DNA from: Henricia sp. BOLD:AAB3569
Taxonomy: Eukaryota > Echinodermata > Asteroidea > Spinulosida > Echinasteridae
DNA: 64,000 bases
Reading direction: 5' to 3'
NCBI GenBank assembly: GCA_037783545.1
Contig: JBBELK010000162.1
Span: 1,612,001-1,676,000, forward strand
Of this stretch, positions 10,430 to 21,795 are shown one piece after another; the first letter of the stretch is position 1; each line of letters starts with the position of its first letter. The position numbers and the translations under genes are program-made. The notes under the pieces are model-generated. The model saw only the letters and a list, made by a program, of their open reading frames with translations. It did not search any database and was not told where the DNA came from.

Positions 10430-10789
10430 TCAAATCCTCGGTATGGGCTCCCTACACAAAGAAACAAATCAAAATTGAGGCTGTCCAATGCACGGCACTA
10501 TCGCTCCATTGTAGAAAGGGCAATCGGTGCATGGGAAGTTGTTTTTTTGGAAACGCAGATTCCGGTCGATGCATGAAGAAAACAGAATGAGCCCTCAGAG
10601 AATTTGCCCCGTCATCGCCGCTATACTCTTGTACTTCACAACATCGCTCGCGACATGCGTCTTCCTGATTTTGACGATGTCGACAATGATCAAAACGACG
10701 ACATAAAGTACAACGGCATGGAGCACGAACATGTGGCAGCATTTTGGACGAGTATAAGTTCAGGATGGATTGCACATTATTCTTTGTAA
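10430..10789 (+). pseudogene. PIF/Harbinger transposase, C-terminal remnant
   Basis: Three reading frames taken in turn resemble the end of a HARBI1-type DDE transposase: APYTKKQIKIEAVQ (near 10,450-10,490), then HYRSIVERAIGAWE (near 10,500-10,540), then MSPQRICPVIAA and, from about 10,620, TLVLHNIARDMRLPDFDD. The last motif, LHNIAR followed by LPD, is very typical of the family. At least two frameshifts and a stop separate the pieces. The N-terminal two thirds and the terminal repeats are not visible; BEL-1 inserted just upstream, but the sequence left of BEL-1 does not obviously supply the missing part. Confidence 0.7.
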
Positions 10790-11592
10790 GAAAGACACTG
10801 CCAGCACTTGCATGAAGTACTGTTCATGCATTGCATTATGTAATTTTTAAGTACAACATTTGTCATTGTATAAACTTTAATTGATACAAGTGAATGTTTT
10901 TCCCCCAGTTAATCCTAACTTGTTAGGGCGAGTACAAAATTGCAATAGTTTTGAGATGATCCAGGCGCCTGCGAAATGTTAACCAAAATACCACAGTATG
11001 AGAATTTATAATTTTAAAAATAATTCTACCCGTAAACAGAGGCAGTATTTAAAAGTAATATTTATTCATTAGTAAACTTCAAATTATTTTTAAACACTAT
11101 ACACCACATCTTCCACGTGGCACGCGGAAACTCATATTCAAAATACTTGTGCACACCCATTTATATAAATTTATCGTCGAAGCTTTTCTATCCTTTGAGG
11201 TGTTATCTCTTCGGCGAATAAGTGCGACAGTCTAGTGCGGCCACACTGTTGACAGGGCACAGAGAGAATTCCTCTAGAACTGGCCACCCTGCCACTCTAC
11301 ACATTCCTACCTTGGCACTCGTCCACCCAGGGCCCAATTTCATAAAACATGTTATGCTTAATCAAAATGTTTGATTAAGCGTAGCACGAAAATTAGCGAC
11401 GGCGTATATCCGCGTATTTCACCACTCAATTCAGCGGCTTGCTATTGGGGATATCTTCAGCTCTGAGGTAGTACAAATAAAAGAGAACTCTTTCCGTGGC
11501 ACTAAGCCGGTGTCATTTGATGTGTTTAGTCATTGACGTCACATATTTTGGTTCAGTCTTGTTATATCAGTTTCACCATGAGTCAGCCTTTG
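10790..11592. other. intergenic DNA with a short hairpin repeat
   Basis: No gene is seen. Around 11,331-11,390 a GGCCCAATTTCATAAA word followed by the hairpin GCTTAATC...GATTAAGC occurs; a related start (GGGCCAATTTCATAAAG) recurs at 35,869, so this is a dispersed repeat edge. Confidence 0.4.
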
Positions 11593-11758
11593 TTAAAGGC
11601 CCTGTAGATGATCTGTTTTTGAGCGATTCTGCAAATAAAACCATTAGGGCCTATAAATCAAAAGAAAGACATCAACAAACTCATCCGAAGAAATTTCAGC
11701 TTTGTCAAATATACCACGTTTAAAAAAACCATGAAAATCCATATGCATTTTCCTGGTC

Positions 11759-11764
11759 TTGGCG
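11759..11764. repeat. target duplication TTGGCG, left of foldback FB1
   Basis: TTGGCG occurs once in uninterrupted MITE-A copies (TCTTGGCGGGGTG) but twice here, on both sides of FB1 (second copy 15,096-15,101). This proves the insertion and its boundaries. Confidence 0.85.
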
Positions 11765-14700
11765 TATGGGGCGCCGTTCGTCAACTAATTATTTAGGCGA
11801 ATTATAGCATGTTTTTTCCATGGTTTATCTTAATTCTGTGTAAATAATGCATTTGTGTCAAAGGCCGTTTATGGTTTACAAACAACTCGATTCTTTACAA
11901 AACAGGAAATATACTTGTAGCTGTGCAAATTCATTATTTACAAATAATGAAAATTACCTCGGCGTTCCATACTTTATTAATGAAACCGACCAGTGTACAT
12001 TTCAATGGTTTACAAACAAGAGAATTGTATCGTTCATAGACAATTCCATGGTTTATAAATAATGAATACTGCACATTGCTGCACGTTTTTCTGGTTTACA
12101 AATAATACAAAACTATCCAGTGCGCATTTACATGGTTTATAAACCAAGAAACTTGCACCGGGGTCTGATTTTCTATGGTTTATAAATAATGAAAATTGGT
12201 TAGTGGACGTACAATTCCATGGTTTATAAACAATCTAAACTGCGCCGTTCTAATCAATTTTGTGGATTCTGTGGTTTGTAAACAATTACAAATAGTCAAT
12301 AGGTGTGCATTTTGATGGTTTGTAAATAATTGAAAGTGATCGTTGGCTCACAATTTCATGGTTTATAAATAATGAAAATGAACTAGTTAGTGTGTCGCAA
12401 AATTTCATGGTTTACAAACAGAAAAAAATAAAGCTTTATACACTTGTCTGTCGTTTGTAAAGGTTGACTATCGATAAAATAAGAAGTATTATGCACTCGG
12501 TACATCTCAAAATACGATCATTGACGAAAAATTGAAGGGTTTGTAAATAATGAAAATGAACTAGTTAGTGTGTCGCAAAATTTCATGGTTTACAAACAGA
12601 GAAAATTAAAGCTTTATACACGTTTCTGTCGTTTGTAAAGGTTGACTATCGATAAAAAGAGAAGTATTATGCACTCGGTACATCTCAAAATACGATCATT
12701 GACGAAAAATTGAAGGGTTTGTAAACCATGAAAAACACGCTTCATAAACGTTTATTATAATCCAGTAACGTTGCGAGAGCAATGGGTGCGTTCAATTAGC
12801 TATCATCGAGTCATAGGGGTGCTCGTTCATAGTGTGAACAGTCCGGCAGACCATGGCAACAAAGGTATTTATGTGTACAGCTCATCGAACGCCACGGCAC
12901 AGCCTTCAGCGCGCGCGCGGGAAATTCCAGGTTCATTAGCTGACTAAACCTAGCCGCGTATTGCTTGGGCCCAAAATCCAGCCGCGGTTTCAGCCGCGGT
13001 CTTAAAATCTCAAACGCATGTAGTAAAAGGTGATAAAATAATAATAATAATAACACATGCATTTGTAAAGCGCCATCTATCTATGTAAACATATTCTTAT
13101 TTTTTATTACACGAGTTCTGAGACTCTGGCAAAGAAATTGTTAAAATTCTCATAGAAATGTATTTCTTTTCACGGTGTTACCTAACTTAGTCATCTACCG
13201 GGCTGATTAAATTTTAAATGGTAATTTTAATTAATTAATTTTTAATTAATTTTAATTAATGAGGAGTCTCCATTTTTTACCCCAAAAGTGCCAAAAACTT
13301 AAAAGAAAACGTACACCACATAGTTTTAAAAATTAGCATTTGTATTACATACTAGTAATCCATTTAATCCGTTCATGGGGCAGATCAAATTTTGGAGGAA
13401 GCCAAATCGGTACACTAATTAGTGCTTAATTAAAGGGATAATAAGGAGTCTGGTTTCCACTAAAAAAGTGCCGAAAACTTAATACTGCTGACAAAATGGT
13501 CCCTTTAAAATAAAATGTACACCACATAGTTTGAAAAATTTGCATTTTTATTACATAATCCGTTTGAAACTATGTAGTGTACATTTTCTTTTAAAGGGAC
13601 CATTTTGTCGGCAGTATTAAGTTTTCGGCACTTTTGGGGTGGAAAATGGAGACTCCTCATTAATTAAAATTAATTAAAAATTAATTAATTAAAATTACCA
13701 TTTAAAATTTAATCAGCCCGGTAGATGACTGAGTTAGGTAACACCGTGAAAAGAAATACATTTCTATGAGAATTTTAACAATTTCTTTGCCAGAGTCTCA
13801 GAACTCGTGTAATAAAAAATAAGATTTTATCACCTTTTACTACATCCGTTTGAGATTTTAAGACCGCGGCTGGATTTTGGGCCCAATACGCGGCTAGGTT
13901 TAGTCGGGTAATGAACCTGGAATTTCCCGCGCGCGCGCTGAAGGCTGTGCCGTGGCGTTCGATGAGCTGTACACATAAATACCTTTGTTGCCATGGTCTG
14001 CCGGACTGTTCACACTATGAACGAGCACCCCTATGACTCGATGATAGCTAATTGAACGCACCCATTGCTCTCGCAACGTTACTGGATTATAATAAACGTT
14101 TATGAAGCGTGTTTTTCATGGTTTACAAACCCTTCAATTTTTCGTCAATGATCGTATTTTGAGATGTACCGAGTGCATAATACTTCTCTTTTTATCGATA
14201 GTCAACCTTTAGAAACGACAGAAACGTGTATAAAGCTTTAATTTTCTCTGTTTGTAAACCATGAAATTTTGCGACACACTAACTAGTCCATTTTCATTAT
14301 TTACAAACCCTTCAATTTTTCGTCAATGATCGTATTTTGAGATGTACCGAGTGCATAATACTTCTTATTTTATCGATAGTCAACCTTTACAAACGACAGA
14401 CAAGTGTATAGGCCCTAAAGCTTTATTTTTTTCTGTTTGTAAACCATGAAATTTTGCGACACACTAACTAGTTCATTTTCATTATTTATAAACCATGAAA
14501 TTGTGAGCCAACGATCACTTTCAATTATTTACAAACCATCAAAATGCACGCCTATTGACTATTTGTAATTGTTTACAAACCACAGAATCCACAAAATTGA
14601 TTAGAACGGCGCAGTTTAGATTGTTTATAAACCATGGAATTGTACGTCCACTAGGCCTAACCAATTTTCATTATTTATAAACCATAGAAAATCAGACCCC

Positions 14701-15095
14701 GGTGCAAGTTTCTTGGTTTATAAACCATGTAATTGCGCACTGGATAGTTTTGTATTATTTGTAAACCAGAAAAACGTGCAGCAATGTGCAGTATTCATTA
14801 TTTATAAACCATGGAATTGTCTATGAACGATACAATTCTCTTGTTTGTAAACCATTGAAATGTACACTGGTCGGTTTCATTAATAAAGTATGGAACGCCG
14901 AGGTAATTTTCATTATTTGTAAATAATGAATTTGCACAGCTACAAGTATATTTCCTGTTTTGTAAAGAATCGAGTTGTTTGTAAACCATAAACGGCCTTT
15001 GACACAAATGCATTATTTACACAGAATTAAGATAAACCATGGAAAAAACATGCTATAATTCGCCTAAATAATTAGTTGACGAACGGCGCCCCATA
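11765..15095. mobile_element. 3.3-kb foldback element FB1
   Basis: The element begins TATGGGGCGCCGTTCG and ends with the exact reverse complement. Nearly its whole length is two inverted arms of about 1.6-1.8 kb meeting near 13,550. The outer parts of each arm (about 11,820-12,730 and 14,120-15,040) are a degenerate array of roughly 50-70-bp units, each containing ATGGTTTATAAATAATGAAA-like words. The inner parts are single-copy. The left arm has extra segments (about 13,041-13,098 with an AAT run, and about 13,300-13,480) missing from the right arm. No transposase is visible, so it is non-autonomous. Arms built of short repeats match the architecture of foldback transposons; the superfamily is unknown. 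Confidence 0.85.
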
Positions 15096-15101
15096 TTGGC
15101 G
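15096..15101. repeat. target duplication TTGGCG, right of FB1
   Basis: Second copy of the 6-bp duplication that brackets FB1. Confidence 0.85.
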
Positions 15102-15465
15102 GGGTGTTTCAAATATTCGTTCTCAGTTGATCGGGTACTATGTGGCTTGGGTCATGCACTGTGGCGCACATACTGCGTGTGCGCGCGATCCACAAAAATG
15201 CATCGCGTTGGAACACGCACACGGTGTACACAGCGCCCATGCATTTTGGACCGCGTAGATGCGAACCAAAAATAAGTAAATCGTTTGCAAACGATCTAAA
15301 TAATTTCATCTTTACGGCTTATTTTCTGGTAAAATTATATCATTTTGAGCGAAAACCCTTCAATGGATAGTTGCTATTAATTAAATCTTTACTTTCAGAA
15401 CTTTTCCCCTGTAAACTCGTCGATTACTTTTTGGGGTCATTGCAAATGATCCACTGGGCCTTTAA

Positions 15466-16449
15466 ACAAACAAAACTTCCTATATTTGTATGGCCCCTTT
15501 CTGCTTTATTCCAACAATGTTACCATTAGTTTTCAGTAAAACGGCACACCGTCCGGCCGCACTGATCAGAGAGCGCTCTAGTTTCCTCTCACTTTGCCCG
15601 CCACCCTGTCCCCAAATTATGCTTGTGCGAATCCATGCGAAACAAAAATCTTTGAGGTGAAAAATGTTCCTGAAACTCCATTCTTTCCAAAATAATAGGC
15701 TTTCATACCCCTTTCATGGCCTCCTTCAAGGTCAATTTAGACAAATTCTAGAACGCATTGCGTGTGAAATCTTACCTGTTTTATCACCTTTCAAAACTCC
15801 CAAAATTCACCCAGAAAAATTTGTCAAATATGCTTGATTTTGGTATCGCTAGAAAGAGGGAAGTTTGGACAACAGTACACCACCCTCTGTTGTTTAAGAA
15901 GTGCCAGGAAGTAAGAGCAAAGAAAACATTAAAAAGCGACATGGTAGTTCATTTCAAGATGGCCGCGCCCACTGTCGGATGGCCGATTATTTGGGGGTAA
16001 AGTATAAGTCATTTTTAGCGCTCTGATTTGGAAAGCAAAAATAACTTTTATGGAAAAACAAACATTCAGGTACAACAATTGGCTGTTTGATCTGAATAAA
16101 CATAGCAAAAAAGATGTTTACAATCAAAAAGTGTTAAAACGAGAGTTTTAAAAGAAGCATTTTTACACGGTAACAAATATGTGGCGAACGTGGCTACGAC
16201 TTCGGGGGTTTCAACTAAAATTCTTTGCTTCAACATTGGTTTGCGATGTAATTGCCTGGTCTTCGCGTTAAGTGTGTAGCCGTAGTGCTTTGGGGATGCA
16301 GTCGTTCAATAAGCCGTTTCGGTTGCAGCATACCGACGCCACCATAAGCATTTCGGTATTGGTCTGTTGACACACCCCTGATGTCAGCTCTGCTTCTATC
16401 AGCCATCTTCTTCAGGTAAGCTCAGATTTGGTAGGAGGAACCAATATTA
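15466..16449. other. intergenic DNA, nothing recognised
   Basis: AT-rich, with no long frame, no family resemblance and no obvious inverted structure. Confidence 0.4.
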
Positions 16450-16743
16450 TTAGTATAATGTGTTTTTCATACCCGTGTTTGGAAATGCTTTCGTACACAC
16501 CGTAAAGTCGAACGTTGTAATCACCTAATCCTGTCCTACTTCTTTGGTGGCTTCGGCAGATACATTCAGATATTCTTGAATCGTGCAGTACTCTGTTATG
16601 GGATGATTGATAACAGAATAATAGCCAAGGGATGTCAACGTTGAAGGTGGCATTCCAATTTCCGAAATGACATTATTCCATCCAGGTACTTCTTGGCTAC
16701 TCCCTGAAAGACGTACCTTGTCGAAATCTACATACCCATACAT
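16450..16743 (-). pseudogene. degenerate transposon-type protein fragment
   Basis: On the minus strand a 72-codon frame (MYGYVDFDKVRLSG... to ...SAEATKEVGQD) ends at a TAG, and the same frame continues past it with VITTFDFTVCTKAFP before decaying. The second block strongly recalls a multi-copy protein family of marine invertebrate genomes with a (Y)xITTFDLGVxMKA core, associated in my memory with transposons; I cannot name the family firmly. Reading through the stop keeps the similarity, so the stop is a mutation rather than a real end. Upstream and downstream parts are not visible. Confidence 0.35.
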
Positions 16744-17491
16744 GTGTCTTAGTGTTGATATCAGACCCCTTTGGCTTGGTCATATAACATGAAGGCACCT
16801 TTTCTTCCCGGGCTACATAGCTCCACTTCTTGTATTGCTTGAGGGAGTTCATATGGTCTTCCTATATTGTAACTTCGTCTTTATTGTGGTTTTGTAGCAT
16901 TTTGGGCCGAATACATAAAAACGAGCAATTGCCTTTTCTATACGCTTTTACTTACATTTTTATACATAAAAACCGGCAAGTGCTAACAAGGAAAAGTTTC
17001 TACTTTGAAGCAAAAGCAAAAGCAAAAGCTAATTTCGTTCAAGCATGCAATGTGCAGCTTCCAGATTCAAAATTGCTTAAAACGTATGTACATGTACATG
17101 CATATAAAAACCAGCTTTTGACATTAAGTACTTGCTTGTAGTGTTTCAAGTTCCTCAGACTTGAGCTCTTGCTTATCAATCGTTATCTACCTTTACAGAC
17201 GGTCGGTGTACAGATGTGTACATTTGCAGGATTAGGATTAATAGCAAAGACATCTCGCAAGAAACTTATCGCCAACTGTTTTGTTTGAACAAAAACATAC
17301 GCATGTAAAATGGCTGCATGGCGAAACATTTTTGCCTGAAAATTGTAGGTTCCTCCCGTACCGGACGGAATACAAAAAAGTAAACCTATGTGTTTCTAAA
17401 CGCCAGTTTATACACTTTTCCTCACTCGGTTCCAGTTAAACTTTACAGGTATTTGTATTTAGTACATCCACTGAGGTGCAATGTGTATGTG
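16744..17491. other. intergenic DNA
   Basis: No gene seen. A short (AAAGC)n run lies at about 17,010-17,030 and ACATGTACATG words near 17,090. Confidence 0.4.
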
Positions 17492-17916
17492 GTTCTTTCC
17501 ACAGTAATGGGGTACATTTGAAGAATAAGTCAATAATTCCTTTCAGATGTCTTTAGTTTATCTCAGAAGTTTTGTTCTCGGGAGATAACTTTTGCCCAAA
17601 AAGGTAAGAAATTGCTGCCACAACATACATTTTTGAAAAGCTTGTGTACAAATTTTCCTATTACGTATGTAACGTGGACAGACCATTTTGCGCCATTTGT
17701 TTCCGTCTTTGTTACATGCGTAATAGGAAAATTTATGCACGGGGTTTTCACAAATGTACATGTATGTTGTAGGACTATTTTTCTTACTCCTTGGTGAAAA
17801 GTTATTTCCTCAGTTTAGCTTGATAATTTAAAGATAAAATTACGACATTTGAAGTGAACTGGGACCTAAGATCTTGAATGTTACAGAAATGTACCACATT
17901 ACTGTGGAAAGGCCCA
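17492..17916. repeat. 425-bp inverted-repeat element
   Basis: The outer ends pair: CTTTCCACAGTAATG followed by GGTACATTT on the left matches the reverse complement of the right end (GTACCACATTACTGTGGAAAG). Inner blocks also pair: GGAGATAACTTTTGCCC with the sequence near 17,800, and CAAATTTTCCTATTACG with GTAATAGGAAAATTT around a centre near 17,690. The whole segment could fold into one long hairpin, as a foldback-type MITE. Short frames inside it are products of the palindrome. Confidence 0.7.
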
Positions 17917-19212
17917 TATAGAAATGCTTTTGAAAAAAACAATCAGTCGTTTGAGGTTTTTTTCTTTCTTTGATCGTATCTAGTTTTTCACAATCTACTC
18001 AAAGCAAAACAATTTTGTGCTTTGTCATTCATCATGATAGTAATTTGGGGTTGAATGCCAAAAACAGTCCAATCTCGACACTAAGGGCACTGTTAATGCT
18101 AATAATGACGAAGGTTTGAGGTCTCAATCCTTGTCCCTGAAACAACAAGGTATCTGTTATAGCAAGGTAGGCCTAATGTGCAAAGTCCCAAAGATTTCTT
18201 ATTAACGAGATCAAATGTGTCTATGATTTCAGCCCACATTTTATTTTTGGCGCAATTTGTCTTCTGAAAAAAAATGCAAGCTTTTTTATTTATTTTCTAG
18301 GAACACCCGAAATATAACGATTGAAGAGTCTGTCTAGGTAACGGAAGCCAACCCAACAACGCTGATTGATTCTTGTCTGCATTGCCATAATAAAAAACGG
18401 CTCACTGGCAAGTCTATTTTAATTGCTTTTACTGCGGATATGAAACGGCTCAGCATATCAACCTACATGTGAATGATGCGGGAGTAAATGTGGTCTGTCG
18501 TTATTGTTTCAATTATGCGGGGATTGTGTCCATGCGGAACCGCCCAGGCGTGCTATGCAAACGTAATCTTTTGCCTGATGCATTTGTTGATAAATCATTT
18601 TACCACAGATGCCTTTCACTAATCTCTTCACAATTTTGCAGGCGTACAGAAAGGAGGGAGAGGCACTTGTATGTGGGAAGAACAGAACGTTTGCAGTGAT
18701 ATGTGTATCTACGGGCCATTTTCGTGTCTACATGTGCCACAAAACAAAATAATGAATTAAATGTTTAAAAAGTCTACCTGTATAGGTTTCAAAGGTCAAC
18801 AGCTTATAGCTCCACTGGATGTCTGTACTGCAACATTCCTTGTAGGCCTACATCAAATACGCTACTGCGCCGTGATTTGGATATTTTGTTTTCCAACGTT
18901 TCAATGGTTGCCAGATCGTGTCCGACGAAACCAAAAATTTGCATTTTGCCTGTAACATTTGCATAATGGCTGGCGCCCCGAATTCTTCACTTTCAAATAA
19001 AGGTGCAGTTTAGAAAGTCACATACTGCTATTGTTGCTACGTGGTACACGCCATTGCCCATCACTCATAGTCTGATTGTTTTTTGTCATTATACGTTATT
19101 GATACTGTACTTCACACCTGCCGCGTGCAACACATAGCAACATAAATGAATATGGTTAAGTGGATAAAACTCTGGTTTACGAGAAAAAAAGTGAATACCA
19201 AGCGTGCATGTG
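17917..19212. other. intergenic DNA
   Basis: No gene recognised on either strand. Short open frames (for example 18,469-18,699) show no motif. No duplication with the rest of the window was noticed. Confidence 0.4.
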
Positions 19213-19328
19213 CAGTGGCGGATCCAGCCTTATTAAAATACAATAATACAATGGATTTTAGTGGGTTGCAACCCCCGCTTTTCTTTTGTATTCCTGTATT
19301 TTAATGAGGCTGCAGGGATCCGCTACTG
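19213..19328. mobile_element. 116-bp hairpin MITE, hAT-like ends
   Basis: Starts CAGTGGCGGATCC and ends GGGATCCGCTACTG, and the interior (TATTAAAATACAA versus TTGTATTCCTGTATTTTAAT) also pairs, so the element is almost one hairpin. CAGTGGCG-type ends are common in hAT MITEs. The flanks share only ATGTG, so the 8-bp hAT duplication is not secure. Confidence 0.6.
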
Positions 19329-19409
19329 ATGTGAAATGAAGTACACCAGAACACCCAAACTGAAAACCTTTCGATTGAGCAATGCATCATTTCAAAACTT
19401 TGCACTTAA

Positions 19410-19677
19410 AGGCCCTGTATATGATCTGTTTTTGAGCGATTCTGCGAATAAAAGTATTATAAATCAAAAGAAAGACATCAACAAACTCATCCGAAGAAAT
19501 TTCAGCTTTGTCAAATGTACCACGTTTAAAAAAAACCCATGAAAACCCATATGCGTTTTCCTGGTCTTGGCGGGGTGTTTCAAATATTCGTTCTCAGTTG
19601 ATCGGGTACTATGTGACTTTTCCCCTGTAAACTCGTCGATTACTTTTTGGGGTCATTGCAAATGATACATTGGGCCT
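19410..19677 (+). mobile_element. MITE-A copy 2, internally deleted
   Basis: AGGCCC...GGGCCT ends with TTAA on both sides (19,406-19,409 and 19,678-19,681). It lacks about 260 bp of the middle found in other copies: the sequence jumps from GGGTACTATGTGAC straight to TTTTCCCCTGTAAACTCG. Confidence 0.8.
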
Positions 19678-19678
19678 T

Positions 19679-20040
19679 TAAGGGTAATATACAGGATTGG
19701 TAATTACCCTCGAAAAGGATGTCTGAATTATTATCAAAAAACTTGTCATCAAGATGGTAATGGTAGTAATCATCCTGTGAAATAATTTCGTCTGAAGTGC
19801 CCCATTCATAAGAATGACCAAACTATATGAATCTCCAAAGATCGCCTGTAGGCGATCTTTGGAGCCATTCATTCATACACAGAAACCATGATTGAGTTTT
19901 TCATGATTTGTGAAGGATTACTGCATCTATGTGGCTGATCTTTCTACAAGGTAGTTTTCTCGACCTAGGCTTTCAATTACCAGGGGAAATCACGCCGTTC
20001 TTAACAGTTTACCAAACATATATATTACCTTTAAGGCATA
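19679..20040 (+). repeat. MITE-D copy 1 with a GATCGCC hairpin
   Basis: Related in inverted orientation to 54,395-54,715. Shared blocks include TTTAAGGGTAAT, a CATCCTGTGAAATAATTT word, the hairpin AAAGATCGCC...GGCGATCTTT and AACAGTTTACCAAAC. Its left end abuts MITE-A copy 2 at the shared TTAA. The right end is blurred by three ACATATATATTACCT repeats. Confidence 0.6.
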
Positions 20041-20522
20041 TATATTACCTATTTAACATATATATTACCTATTAGGCTATTGCTACGCCATCTTCGACAT
20101 TGCTGCTCGGATTGGCAGAGCTGTTCCCACGTGTCCCATGATAAACGCGGTTCACGGCATCTTCCATCTAAATACATGTACATGTACTTCATTATGCGCC
20201 TAAACTAGTACCGTTCCATGCACAAGACATTGGATTTCAACACATCCGGGTCAGTGAGGATATCACGAGAATTACAACGGTCAAAATGGGGTTCATGATC
20301 ATCGGGAAAAAATTGCTGATTCAATTAGTAACCAAACGACGATACATGTAGCAACCCGGCACTTGGCTATATGTCAGTGTGGCTAGTTTGGACTAGCCAG
20401 AAAACAGGCTAATTATGCGAGTTGCAAAGACATTGATTGAAGAGCTGTCAACCCTGTACGCACATTATACCGTATCACATCAACCAACTTAGTACACGAA
20501 AAGCCGATCATTCAAGCACATC
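20041..20522. other. upstream region of the receptor remnant
   Basis: No repeat or exon recognised. No convincing TATA box or initiator can be singled out. Confidence 0.3.
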
Positions 20523-21366
20523 ATGAATGCGACCAGTGCCGAATATGGAATTAACTCGACGGTGTGGTCTGAAGTGCGAGTTACCCGGGTTCCACAGATT
20601 CTCATTTTCGTAATCTTCCCCATAGGTTTGATCTTCAACGTCACATTTTTCCTCTTCGTGCTTCGCAGCCCGTCTCGCCGCACGCCCTTCAATATCTATC
20701 TGTCTAATATCTGCTTGGTCGGGGTGTTGTTCCTGGCGCTTGTGCTGGCATTCACCTGCATCGGTGACAAGGAGCCGCCCTTGCTGCGCGGATTTTGCTT
20801 TCTTTTCGCCAGCTGCTACGTCGCGGCCAGCTTGTTCGTGACCATCGTGACAACTGAGCGATTCTTAGCTGTGTGCTATCCGCTCAAGTACAGCCTTCTC
20901 GTTAACGATGGCCACCGTGTAGTCAAGGTGTGTATAGGAGCCTGGCTGGCGGCAGCTGCCTGTGGCGGCCTGATCAAACTCGTCGTGTATCTCTTCAGAT
21001 TTCAGCAAGTTGCCCTGATTTTCATCCTTCTGCCTGCTGTTCTTGATCCTGAATTGTGTCCTGTACGCATGCGTCGCCCGCAAGCTATGTCTTCAGCCTC
21101 TTGTCTCGTCGCAAGTCCAGCAGCGCGTGGTGGCCAAGTTGGCTATCACAGCCTTGTCCATTTTCGCTGTTAACACAGCACATGTCATATACATCGCCCT
21201 CCACTACTTCTTGGGGTACAAATTTGAAACACCCATCGAAATGATCGTGCTGGTTTTAAATGCGGCAAATTCTACCATCAACCCTCTCGTGTATGGCCAG
21301 CTGACTGCCGACTTGCAGGACATTTCAGTACGTCAGATCTTCCGTGGATTTTTCGACAAAGTCTAA
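20523..21366 (+). pseudogene. rhodopsin-class G protein-coupled receptor, damaged
   Basis: A single-exon 7TM receptor in two frames. The first frame from ATG 20,523 has N-glycosylation sites at N2 and N11, TM1 at about 23-47, TM2 57-80, TM3 90-117 with a leading Cys and the motif TERFLAVCYPLKY (the DRY position), and TM4 133-158 with the conserved Trp (GAWLAAA). It loses frame near 21,030-21,045. The other frame from about 21,043 continues with the end of TM5 (ILNCVLYACVARKL), TM6 and TM7 with NPLVYG (the NPxxY motif), stopping at 21,366. Between TM4 and TM5 almost no second extracellular loop remains, so a deletion is likely, and the usual TM2 Asp and TM6 CWxP are not seen. Ligand class cannot be told. 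A sequence error could explain the shift, but not the missing loop. Confidence 0.75.
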
Positions 21367-21795
21367 GAAACTCGCTAAATTTACAGGCATGGACCCGGAT
21401 TAACCGAGCTTTCGCGATTGAACCCAATAACAAATCGGCAGAATATATTTACGGTGCGCCCATAACATCCACCTTGGTAGTCGTTAATTAAAGGTGCAAT
21501 TTATTCAGAGATTGGGTGGTTTGAAACGTCCCCCAAACTGACGCAAGATTTCAAAGTACGTGTTGTTTGACTGAGGCTTGTACAGCGTGTCCCCCAAAAC
21601 ACATGTCCCTCTTATTGACCGCTAAATAATTAATTCTTAATCTGGTGTCTAAATATGCAAAGTTCGCTTAATTTTGTAACTCCAGTGAAAATGTCATCGG
21701 TCTTGCTTCATTGGTTTTGAATACACAGGCTATTATGTAAGAGTAGTGCTTTTCGGGCCATTCCAAGTTTGATAATAAGGAAGTTCACACTTCAC
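21367..21795. other. region downstream of the receptor remnant
   Basis: Nothing recognised beyond AT-rich sequence; no polyadenylation signal stands out. Confidence 0.3.

Larger units (their letters stand above)
11597..15461 (+). mobile_element. MITE-A copy 1, split by a foldback insertion
   Basis: Left part 11,597-11,764 and right part 15,096-15,461 together make one element of about 530 bp, with ends AGGCCC...GGGCCT flanked by TTAA at 11,593-11,596 and 15,462-15,465. Other copies lie at 19,410, 61,773 and 63,053. It has no coding capacity. The TTAA flanks are the target type of piggyBac-like elements, which is the most economical class assignment. The gap between its halves is filled by the foldback element described next. 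Confidence 0.8.

Noticed and set aside
10324..10590. Frame starting MQKNTNTLEDPH after the BEL-1 3' LTR
   Set aside because: Starts inside the LTR, copying the 5' LTR part of the Gag-Pol frame, then runs into flanking DNA.
11847..12062. 71-codon frame found identically at 14,798-15,013 on the other strand
   Set aside because: It is the same sequence in the two arms of FB1 and consists of the ATGGTTTATAAA units, so it is not evidence of a conserved gene.
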